From NCBI RefSeq assembly GCF_007995155.1, contig NZ_CP042593.1, positions 786,001-850,000 on the forward strand: a DNA stretch of 64,000 bases. Reading direction: 5' to 3'. The stretch's first letter is position 1; each line of letters starts with the position of its first letter. Of this stretch, positions 25,539 to 31,934 are shown in pieces. The notes beneath the pieces are model-generated. The model did not search any database and had not been told where the DNA came from. It was given only the letters and a program-made list of their open reading frames with translations. A program made the translations under genes and the position numbers. This DNA is from Cytobacillus dafuensis. GTDB taxonomy: Bacteria > Bacillota > Bacilli > Bacillales > Cytobacillaceae.

Positions 25539-25813
25539 ATAAGACCGCAAATGGTAAATTTTCAAAGAGAAGTGGTCCATAAGAGTGATAATCGGACCAC
25601 TAATGTTAAATTTTCGAAGAGAAGTGGTCCTTAAGAATGATAATCGGACCACTATAGTTAGATTTTCAAAGAGAAGTGGTCTATAAGAGTGATAATCGGA
25701 CCACTAATGTTAGATTTTCGAAGAGAAGTGGTCCGTAAGAGTGATAATCGGACCACTAATGTTAGATTTTCGAAGAGAAGTGGTCCATAAGAGTGATAAT
25801 AAGACCACTAAAG
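25539..25813. repeat. Tandem array of 52-bp hairpin repeats
   Basis: AGTGGTC starts recur at 25571, 25623, 25675, 25727 and 25779, exactly 52 bases apart, with a partial unit before and a truncated end. Each unit contains the stem AGTGGTCC/GGACCACT around a 15-base loop, joined by an AT-rich linker ending TTTTCGAAGAGA or TTTTCAAAGAGA. Units differ by only a few bases. There are no spacers of unique sequence, so it is not CRISPR. Confidence 0.9.
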
Positions 25814-25833
25814 TTTGATTATTATATAGATTG

Positions 25834-25876
25834 GGTCAGTCCACCTTAGATAATACGGTATGGGACTGACCTTTTT
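25834..25876 (+). terminator. Terminator downstream of hairpin array
   Basis: GGTCAGTCC (25834-25842) pairs with GGACTGACC (25863-25871), followed by TTTTT. It probably ends transcription from the M17 peptidase through the array. Confidence 0.8.
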
Positions 25877-26044
25877 CGTTAATTGCTATTAAATTATTTG
25901 GACCTATAAAGCGTAATTCTTTGCAGGTAAGGAATTTCAAGTTTCATTAAAGAATATGATTTAACAAGAGTACTAACATAATTGAGTTTAAGTACATTCC
26001 TTTTTAGATGATTGTAATAATGAACAATAAAGGAGATGAAGATT

Positions 26045-26872
26045 ATGTCGGTTGCAGCTGGAAGGTATATTGAAGTTGAATCCGGTGTAGAATTGTTTGT
26101 TCAAGATGTTGGAAGTGGAGAGCCTATTGTTTTTATACCAGGCTGGACATTTACGACTGAAGTGTTTTCAGAGCAGGTAGCGCATTTCTCAAAAACCAAT
26201 CGAGTCATTGTCATCGATCCGAGAAGTCATGGCCGTTCAACCATTTCACTGCATGGAAATGATTATATAACTCACGGTTCAGATTTAGCAAAGGTCTTAC
26301 AAGTGCTGAATGTAAAAAATGCAACACTTGTAGGGTGGTCTTTCGGCTGCCTAACGATATGGGAGTACATAAGACAATACGGAATGGAAAACATGAAATC
26401 TTTAATATTTGTCGATATGTCACCGAAGCCCTTATCGACTAATCATGAGCAAGACTGGGTGGAGGGACCTCTTGATGATATCGGAACAGCTTACACAGCA
26501 TATTTGCGAAATCCAAAAGGACATAGGGAGTTTGTTACGAGTTATACCACTCAAGTGATGGTTCAACGAGAACTGTCGGAGGATGAATTAAATTGGCTAG
26601 TTGAGCAATCGTTAAAAACACCATATTATATTGCGGCAAATTTATTTTCCGCTGGCATGTTTTCTGATTATCGCCATGAAGCGAAACTTGCAAGTAACTC
26701 TGTCCCGACTTTGACTATAGTAGCGGAGCATTGGGCAGAAATTGCGAAGGGATTCACGCAAAAAATTTCACCTAAATCCACATTTGAAGTGCTTGGTGGA
26801 CATTTGATGTTTTGGGAGTATCCAGAGAAATTTAACGAAATTATTGATCGATTTCTAAGGAATGAAAAATAA
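26045..26872 (+). CDS. Alpha/beta hydrolase
   Basis: The 275-aa protein has the alpha/beta hydrolase fold: oxyanion strand IVFIPGWTFTTEVF, DPRSHGRS, nucleophile elbow GWSFG (catalytic Ser), and the C-terminal catalytic His in GGHLMFWEYPE. The acid would lie near VPTLTIVAEHW. This suits esterases, lipases or haloperoxidase-like enzymes; the substrate is unknown. I chose ATG 26045, nine bases after GGAG; the ATG at 26036 directly abuts the binding site. Confidence 0.87.
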   Translation: MSVAAGRYIEVESGVELFVQDVGSGEPIVFIPGWTFTTEVFSEQVAHFSKTNRVIVIDPRSHGRSTISLHGNDYITHGSDLAKVLQVLNVKNATLVGWSFGCLTIWEYIRQYGMENMKSLIFVDMSPKPLSTNHEQDWVEGPLDDIGTAYTAYLRNPKGHREFVTSYTTQVMVQRELSEDELNWLVEQSLKTPYYIAANLFSAGMFSDYRHEAKLASNSVPTLTIVAEHWAEIAKGFTQKISPKSTFEVLGGHLMFWEYPEKFNEIIDRFLRNEK

Positions 26873-26906
26873 ACAAACGTCATTATTTAAGAACGAAATG
26901 AGGTTT

Positions 26907-26956
26907 GGTGTCAGTCCTCCACTAAGTTAAAGAGGTGGAGGACTGACACCATTTTT
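26907..26956 (+). terminator. Terminator of hydrolase gene
   Basis: A perfect 16-bp stem GGTGTCAGTCCTCCAC/GTGGAGGACTGACACC with a 12-base loop is followed by ATTTTT. Confidence 0.9.
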
Positions 26957-27025
26957 CTACACGTTAAGAAAGTATAAATTACCCGTGCAGAAGATGATTG
27001 ACGCGGTTGCCAATTTTAGGAATTA

Positions 27026-27097
27026 AGTGCAACGGACGGATGTCCTAGTCGGGCGAATGCCACAGGACGTGGCATATATGAGCGCGATTAGTGCAAC
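27026..27097. repeat. Intergenic repeat element related to the one at 7257
   Basis: This short element shares the middle part of the 7257 element (GGATGTCCTAGT, GGCGAA, GCCACAGGACGTGGC, then GAGCG and GATT) but has different outer arms: GTGCAAC recurs at both ends as a direct repeat. It ends near a terminator-like CTCGCC/GGCGAG hairpin at 27125-27148. Confidence 0.6.
27034..27075 (-). ncRNA. Two-hairpin core resembling the Bacillaceae-1 RNA motif
   Basis: GGAC-GGAT-GTCC (27034-27045) is followed by ATGCCAC-AGGAC-GTGGCAT (27057-27075). The second loop reads GUCCU on the minus strand. The first loop lacks one base of the RUCCU consensus. Confidence 0.4.
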
Positions 27098-27124
27098 TAC
27101 GCCTCTGTCTTCGCCTTTCCAAGG

Positions 27125-27148
27125 CTCGCCAATCGGCGAGTTTTTTTT
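27125..27148 (+). terminator. Short strong terminator
   Basis: Stem CTCGCC/GGCGAG with a 4-base loop is followed by eight T. It overlaps the 3' end of the convergent nitroreductase gene. The transcript it ends on the plus strand is uncertain. Confidence 0.75.
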
Positions 27149-27773
27149 ATATAAAAGTTGCTATTTCTTCCAGTGGCATCCGAGTAGTGTCGTGTGCAGG
27201 AACGGCTGCTTTTCCTAAAGCGATCAGTACAATGGGTACATATCGATCGGACAAATCAAATGCTTCCGCGAATTGCTTTTTATTAAATCCGCCCATGCAT
27301 ACAGTATCATATCCTTTCGCTTTTGCGATTAACATCAATTGCATGGAAATTAAACCAGCATCAAAAGTCGTTATATTCAATCTTACGTCAGCAGGTGCAG
27401 ACGGATATAATCCTTTTGCATTTTGAATTAGGCGTTCCATATTTGTTTCATCGATATTGCCTGCTTCGAAGTTAGACTGGTAAATTTTATCAATATTATG
27501 ATACATCTCAGTATCACCAATTACGGCAATGATGGCTGAGCATGTTTCAGTTTGCTCTTGATTATAGGCAATTTGTTTGACCTTTTTCTTCGTTTCTTGA
27601 TCTTGGATGATTATGAATCTCCAAGGCTGCAAGTTACTTGATGATGGAGCTTCTATTGCTTCAGTTAGCATAGAAGCGATTTCTTCTTTTGAAATATTAT
27701 ATGATGAATCGAATTTCCTTACGGATTTTCGTTCGTGAATGACTTCAGACAAGATATCATATTTTTCGGACAT
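27147..27773 (-). CDS. Nitroreductase-family FMN oxidoreductase
   Basis: The 208-aa flavoprotein has the nitroreductase opening VIHERKSVRKFDSS (FMN phosphate-binding Arg-Ser-Arg-type motif). The motif EAPSSSNLQPWRFIII follows, and the C-terminal PIVLIALGKA strand contacts flavin. Such enzymes reduce nitroaromatics, quinones or related electrophiles with NAD(P)H. AAGGAGAA precedes ATG 27773. It is divergent from an HxlR-type regulator across an operator-like palindrome, a common electrophile-sensing arrangement. Confidence 0.9.
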   Translation of the reverse strand: MSEKYDILSEVIHERKSVRKFDSSYNISKEEIASMLTEAIEAPSSSNLQPWRFIIIQDQETKKKVKQIAYNQEQTETCSAIIAVIGDTEMYHNIDKIYQSNFEAGNIDETNMERLIQNAKGLYPSAPADVRLNITTFDAGLISMQLMLIAKAKGYDTVCMGGFNKKQFAEAFDLSDRYVPIVLIALGKAAVPAHDTTRMPLEEIATFI

Positions 27774-27803
27774 GGTAGTATTCTCCTTCTAGCATATTCA
27801 TTA

Positions 27804-27820
27804 ACTTACTTAAAGTAAGT
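27804..27820. promoter_or_regulatory. Palindromic operator between nitroreductase and hxlR
   Basis: ACTTACTTAAAGTAAGT is a perfect palindrome with 8-base arms. A related site, TTACTATTAGTAA, lies at 27833-27845, 27 bases away centre to centre. TACTTA-type arms are usual for HxlR-family proteins. Confidence 0.75.
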
Positions 27821-27847
27821 ACGGATTCAAGGTTACTATTAGTAAGT

Positions 27848-27877
27848 TTGTTTGTCAATAACTATATATGCTAAAAT
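27848..27877 (+). promoter_or_regulatory. Promoter of hxlR-type gene
   Basis: TTGTTT, an 18-base spacer, then extended -10 TGC-TAAAAT (27869-27877). The second operator overlaps the area just upstream of -35. Confidence 0.55.
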
Positions 27878-27905
27878 GAAAGTATCAAACAAATGGAGTT
27901 TTTTT

Positions 27906-28277
27906 ATGGAGAAAAAAGAGAGTCTAATTCAATCTTCAATAAATGAAAAAGGTGTTTCAAACTGTGATAGTTTTCATACAACCATTGAGTTTATTGGTAA
28001 GCGATGGATGGGGATTATTATCTACCATTTATTAAGTGGACCAAAGCGTTATCATGAGTTATTAGCTGAAATTCATGGCATATCTGATCGATTATTGACC
28101 GAACGATTACGCGAATTGGAAGCGCAAGGTTTTATTGTAAAAAAGGTTTCTAAAACTTCTCCAAGAAAAGTAGAATACGAGTTAACACAGACTGGAAGAG
28201 GATTAGAAGAAACCATTAAAGCTATTCTTAAATGGGTAAAGGAAAATAGTGGTCATACTAGAAAAGGCAACGAATAA
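27906..28277 (+). CDS. HxlR-family winged-helix transcriptional regulator
   Basis: The 123-aa protein has the HxlR pattern: CDSFHTTIEFIGKRWMGIIIYHLL with a leading Cys that in some relatives senses electrophiles. RYHELLAEIHGISDRLLTERLRELEAQGFI is the recognition helix region. The wing VEYELTQTGRGL comes next. I chose ATG 27906, seven bases after GGAG; the longer reading from 27852 starts upstream of the predicted promoter -10. It probably represses the divergent nitroreductase and itself. Confidence 0.9.
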   Translation: MEKKESLIQSSINEKGVSNCDSFHTTIEFIGKRWMGIIIYHLLSGPKRYHELLAEIHGISDRLLTERLRELEAQGFIVKKVSKTSPRKVEYELTQTGRGLEETIKAILKWVKENSGHTRKGNE

Positions 28278-28338
28278 AGTTTTGGGATGCCGAGAAGCGG
28301 ATTTTGTATATATTAGATAGGATCATTTTTACCAGTTT

Positions 28339-28371
28339 GAAGCAGAAGCCATATAGGTTTCTGCTTCTTTT
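28339..28371 (+). terminator. Terminator of hxlR-type gene
   Basis: GAAGCAGAA and TTCTGCTTC arms plus an inner GCC/GGT pairing are followed by CTTTT. Confidence 0.75.
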
Positions 28372-28398
28372 ATGTGTGGGAGAATGACATTACAAATT

Positions 28399-29298
28399 CT
28401 AGTCGGCTTCCTCTATTTGTTTAAAATAATTAGCGACCAGCTGTTCGAGCTGTTGAAGTTCTTTTTTCTCGAAAGATCCTTCCTCTGATTTCAATGATTG
28501 AATCGCCATCTCGATGAGAAACTTTCGGGAATCTTTTGAATGTAAAAGTTCTTCTAGAATAAAATCAAGCAATTCGATATATTTTGCCTGATCTTCATTG
28601 TGGATCAGAGATTTTTTTAATGTTGAAATAGAATGATAAAGCTTCTGTTGAAAATCTTTGTTCGTTTTTTTGCAGTTAGGCATCCAGCTATCTAAAAGTT
28701 CAGGTGGCAGCAATTGTTCTCCTGTCTCTGCAACTTCTTCTACCATTTTAATGGTTCGATTTACACTATAACGAACGATGTCATGAATGCTCACATTCGA
28801 GTTATTCGCCGCGGAATTGTATTTTTGGTTATTCTGTAATATGCCTCTAAACATGATGGCACAATCTAACAGATAGGGCTTCTTACTCTCGCCGAAGATG
28901 TCAATGAATCTTTCATATAACCAACGAATTGATTTCATATGACATCGTTTTAAAAATTGTTTTAGTTCCTCATCATTTGAATAGAATACTTCATCAAAAA
29001 GGGAAAGTAGCTTATTTGCTCGATTTGTCTCGTATTGGTATTGAATCTGTTTAATAAAGATTTCAATATTTTTAGGATCCTGGCCAATAAGTAAATCTTC
29101 TTGTCCTTTTTCTATCTTCTTAAAAAGTGTTGTAAAAAGAGCGATTAATAATTCATTCTTCGATGAAAAATAGTTATAGAATGTACCTTTAGATATCCCG
29201 CTATAGTCTAAAATATCTTGAATAGATGTAGCTTGAAAACCTTTTTCAATAAATAACTGATGAGCTATGTCGATAACATGCTGCTTACGAGTATTCAT
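28399..29298 (-). CDS. TetR/AcrR-family transcriptional regulator
   Basis: The 299-aa protein has a TetR N-terminal DNA-binding domain: VIDIAHQLFIEKGFQATSI, then DILDYSGISKGTFYNYFSSKNELLIALF (about 8-55). It is longer than most TetR proteins (about 200 aa), with an extended helical ligand domain. AAAGGTGA precedes ATG 29298. It is divergent from a 14-helix MFS drug pump, its likely target, but a repeat element of about 250 bases now sits between them. Confidence 0.88.
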   Translation of the reverse strand: MNTRKQHVIDIAHQLFIEKGFQATSIQDILDYSGISKGTFYNYFSSKNELLIALFTTLFKKIEKGQEDLLIGQDPKNIEIFIKQIQYQYETNRANKLLSLFDEVFYSNDEELKQFLKRCHMKSIRWLYERFIDIFGESKKPYLLDCAIMFRGILQNNQKYNSAANNSNVSIHDIVRYSVNRTIKMVEEVAETGEQLLPPELLDSWMPNCKKTNKDFQQKLYHSISTLKKSLIHNEDQAKYIELLDFILEELLHSKDSRKFLIEMAIQSLKSEEGSFEKKELQQLEQLVANYFKQIEEAD

Positions 29299-29335
29299 TC
29301 AATCACCTTTAATTTTTAAAATAAAGTATATCCTT

Positions 29336-29583
29336 TTTGGAGTTAGAGAAATGTCTAGCTCCAGCACCTACCCCCGAAGTACAGGACGTACTAGTGTCGA
29401 CAATGCGACAAGGACGTCGCGTTTTTGTCGACCTCGAGGTCACAAGCCAATCCTCCCAGAAAGGTAAAGAACACCTTTCCGTTAGGCTCGTCTTGCGCTT
29501 GTCGGGGGTGACCACTAAGGAAAGGACCTTAGAATAATCATCGCAGGAACAATCTGAACTTTGATTGTTCCAAAGGTGCTTAC
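29336..29583. repeat. Dispersed intergenic repeat, copy A
   Basis: This matches 54896-55147 over about 250 bases, with the same order: TGTCTAGCTCCAGC, CCTACCCCCGA, two AGGAC hairpins, TTTTTGTCGACCTCGAGGTCACAAG, a CCTTTC hairpin, CTTGTCGGGGGTGA, then GAACAAT and ATTGTTC. Its central hairpin has diverged compared with copy B. It sits between TetR and its likely target. Confidence 0.88.
29379..29420 (-). ncRNA. Two-hairpin core resembling the Bacillaceae-1 RNA motif
   Basis: GTAC-AGGAC-GTAC (29379-29391) and GCGAC-AAGGAC-GTCGC (29405-29420). On the minus strand the loops read GUCCU and GUCCUU. Confidence 0.45.
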
Positions 29584-29669
29584 ACTTTTAATTGGACTTC
29601 CTGTATAAAAATCATAGTATACCATTTGAAACTTTTACACAAACCTTTAGAAAAACAGTTTTTTTATGA

Positions 29670-29698
29670 TTGCAATATTTGAACTCTTGGTATATGAT
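29670..29698 (+). promoter_or_regulatory. Sigma-A promoter of DHA2 MFS gene
   Basis: TTGCAA (29670-29675), a 17-base spacer and TATGAT (29693-29698) lie about 60 bases before the start codon and downstream of repeat copy A. Confidence 0.7.
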
Positions 29699-29757
29699 AT
29701 TATTCTAAATGAAACGAGAGTACAAAATAATGCACTATATGTATAGGGGGAGAGATA

Positions 29758-31290
29758 ATGGATCATTCCATAAATAAGTCCAGTCGTCCACCGTACGGGA
29801 TTATTGCTGTCTTAATGATCGGAGCATTTATTGCATATTTAAATAATACGTTATTAAATATTGCACTACCGTCGATTATGACAGATTTGCAGATTAAAGA
29901 AACGACCGTACAGTGGCTTTCAACGGGCTTTATGCTAGTAAATGGTGTTTTGATTCCAGCTACGGCTTTTTTAATTGAAAAATATTCAGTTCGAAGGCTT
30001 TTTTTATTTGCAATGGGATTATTTACAATAGGAACGGTCATTGCAGGTACTGCTCATGCTTTTCCGGTATTATTATCTGGACGTATGCTACAAGCTTCGG
30101 GGTCAGCTATCTTAATGCCGCTGTTAATGAATGTCATGCTTGTTAGTTTTCCTATTGAAAAACGTGGGACAGTAATGGGGATTTTTGGTCTAATCTTAAT
30201 GTCTGCTCCAGCAATCGGTCCTACTTTATCTGGATGGATTATTGAGCATTATGACTGGAGAATGCTTTTCCATTTCATCACACCAATTGCAGTAGTTGTT
30301 TTCTTGATTGGCTTTTTCTTGCTTAAAGATAAAAAGGAAAAAGTGAATATCCGACTTGATATTATTTCGCTTATATTATCATGCTTGGGCTTTGGTGGCA
30401 TTCTATATGGTTTTAGCTCGGCAGGCAGTAAAGGCTGGGATAATCCAGAAGTTTATGGAACCATCATTTTGGGGGTTATTTCCTTAATTTGGTTTATTTT
30501 ACGGCAAACAAGGCAAGAACGGCCAATGCTTAATTTCAAGGTTTATAAATATCCGATGTTTGCGTTATCATCAGCGATTTCAATGACCGTAAATATGGCT
30601 TTGTTTTCTGGGATGATATTATTGCCCATTTATGTTCAAACAGTCCGTGGAATATCCCCAATGGATGCAGGGCTATTATTATTGCCAGGAGCTATTTTGA
30701 TGGCTCTTATGTCTCCTTTAACAGGGAGATTATTTGATAAATTTGGAGGGCGTATATTAGCGATTATTGGCATAACCATAACAGTTGTTACAACTTTTTA
30801 TTTCAGTAAGTTAACGCTGGATACTAGCTACACTCACTTAATGATTCTTTACTCTGTGAGATCGGTTGGCATATCGATGTGTATGATGCCTGTTTCAACA
30901 AATGGACTCAATCAGTTGCCAAGACGGCTCTATCCACATGGAACGGCGATGAATAATACACTTAATCAAGTATCTGGTGCTATTGGGGTAGCGTTATTAG
31001 TCACGATTATGTCCAATCGTACTGAATCACATGCCGCAAGTTTAGCCAAAGAAGCGATGGAGAATATGGGGACTGGACAATCAACAGAAGCAGCAATCCT
31101 AGAGATGAAGCAGCAAATTTTGATGAAATCCATGCTGGAAGGATTAAATTTTGCATTCCTAGTGGCTACAGTATTTGTTGCCATTGCCCTTATTCTTGCC
31201 TTCTTTATGAAGCGTGCAACACCAGTGGAAGATTCATTAGATGAAAAAACCACTAGTGAAAAAGTGGAAGCAAAATTAGCAGAAAACTAA
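29758..31290 (+). CDS. MDR-type MFS transporter, DHA2 family (EmrB/QacA-like)
   Basis: The 510-aa protein has about 14 hydrophobic segments, as in DHA2 proton-drug antiporters. Features: FIAYLNNTLLNIALPSIMTDL in helix 1, TAFLIEKYSVRRLFLFAMG (motif A region), and the motif C-like MSAPAIGPTLSGWI near helix 5. GGGGGAGAGATA precedes ATG 29758. Divergence from a TetR regulator suggests inducible efflux. The substrate is not evident. Confidence 0.9.
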   Translation: MDHSINKSSRPPYGIIAVLMIGAFIAYLNNTLLNIALPSIMTDLQIKETTVQWLSTGFMLVNGVLIPATAFLIEKYSVRRLFLFAMGLFTIGTVIAGTAHAFPVLLSGRMLQASGSAILMPLLMNVMLVSFPIEKRGTVMGIFGLILMSAPAIGPTLSGWIIEHYDWRMLFHFITPIAVVVFLIGFFLLKDKKEKVNIRLDIISLILSCLGFGGILYGFSSAGSKGWDNPEVYGTIILGVISLIWFILRQTRQERPMLNFKVYKYPMFALSSAISMTVNMALFSGMILLPIYVQTVRGISPMDAGLLLLPGAILMALMSPLTGRLFDKFGGRILAIIGITITVVTTFYFSKLTLDTSYTHLMILYSVRSVGISMCMMPVSTNGLNQLPRRLYPHGTAMNNTLNQVSGAIGVALLVTIMSNRTESHAASLAKEAMENMGTGQSTEAAILEMKQQILMKSMLEGLNFAFLVATVFVAIALILAFFMKRATPVEDSLDEKTTSEKVEAKLAEN

Positions 31291-31302
31291 AGATCTTAAA
31301 AT

Positions 31303-31342
31303 GAAAAAGCTTATTTGTCAATGAATGACAATAAGCTTTTTC
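31303..31342 (+). terminator. Terminator of DHA2 MFS gene
   Basis: GAAAAAGCTTATTTGTCA pairs with TGACAATAAGCTTTTTC (one bulge) around a 5-base loop. Confidence 0.85.
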
Positions 31343-31451
31343 TTATTTGATTTCAAATTATTATTTCAAAATTATAGAAAAATTTTCAATAACTTAAAAA
31401 AATTCAGTTTTAAATTTATCCAAATATGCTAAAATACTCTTAATATTCAAA

Positions 31452-31510
31452 CGTTTATCGCGGATTAACGGGCAGTAAAACCCCCACTGACGGAAGTTTC
31501 ACTTTATTTG
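31452..31510. repeat. Internally deleted copy of the 7257 element
   Basis: TTAACGGGC-GTAA-ACCCCCACT from the left end of the 7257 element is joined directly to GGAAGTTTCACTTTATT from its right end; the middle, including the AGGAC hairpins, is missing. It lies in the leader of the RsbT-like gene. Confidence 0.75.
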
Positions 31511-31532
31511 AGATAAAGGATTTGAGAAAAAT

Positions 31533-31934
31533 TTGTATAAGATTTTTATTGAACGAGAAGATGATGTGTACATGGCAAGTTCAATAGGGAAGAGAGTTGC
31601 TGTAGATTGTGGCTTAAATAGAAGCCAACAAACCAAATTGGTTGTTTCCATCATGGAGTTAACCCGAAACATTGTCTTTTATGCTGGTAAGGGTGAGCTT
31701 CAAATTAATCCATCTCCTCCCCATAGCATAGAAATCATTGCAATTGACAAAGGTCCTGGGATTTCGAATCTGGATCAAATTTTTAATCAATCATTTACCT
31801 CCAAAACTGGTTTAGGATTGGGGTTATCTGGGGTGAAACGATTAATGGATGAATTTGAAATTACAAGTAACATTGGCCTAGGTACAAAAGTTCGAGCCGT
31901 AAAGTGGCTCAATAATGGGGGTAACTTCATTTGA
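31533..31934 (+). CDS. RsbT-like serine/threonine switch kinase
   Basis: The 133-aa GHKL-type protein matches RsbT end to end: MELTRNIVFYAGKGEL (N box), AIDKGPGIS (G1), GLGLGLSGVKRLMDEFEI (G2) and VRAVKWL at the C terminus. RsbT phosphorylates Ser/Thr on STAS proteins of the stressosome (RsbS, RsbR), then activates a partner. The start appears to be TTG 31533, because the first ATG would remove the first strand; AAAGGA lies about 11 bases upstream. It overlaps the next gene by four bases (TTGA), so the two are coupled and the adjacent RsbR-STAS fusion is its obvious substrate. Confidence 0.9.
   Translation: MYKIFIEREDDVYMASSIGKRVAVDCGLNRSQQTKLVVSIMELTRNIVFYAGKGELQINPSPPHSIEIIAIDKGPGISNLDQIFNQSFTSKTGLGLGLSGVKRLMDEFEITSNIGLGTKVRAVKWLNNGGNFI

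Noticed and set aside
25539..25813. Possible CRISPR array in the 52-bp repeats
   Set aside because: The repeats are directly adjacent with no unique spacers, each unit is itself the whole period, and no cas genes are nearby.
29379..29420. CsrA-binding site interpretation of the AGGAC loops
   Set aside because: Only one of eight hairpins fits the CANGGANG pattern; the others lack one base, and the opposite-strand RUCCU reading explains all loops better.
29267..29537. Overlapping short ORFs in repeat copy A (and a similar one at 54875-55111)
   Set aside because: The same peptide arises from both repeat copies because of the repeat sequence; frames run through hairpins and lack binding sites.
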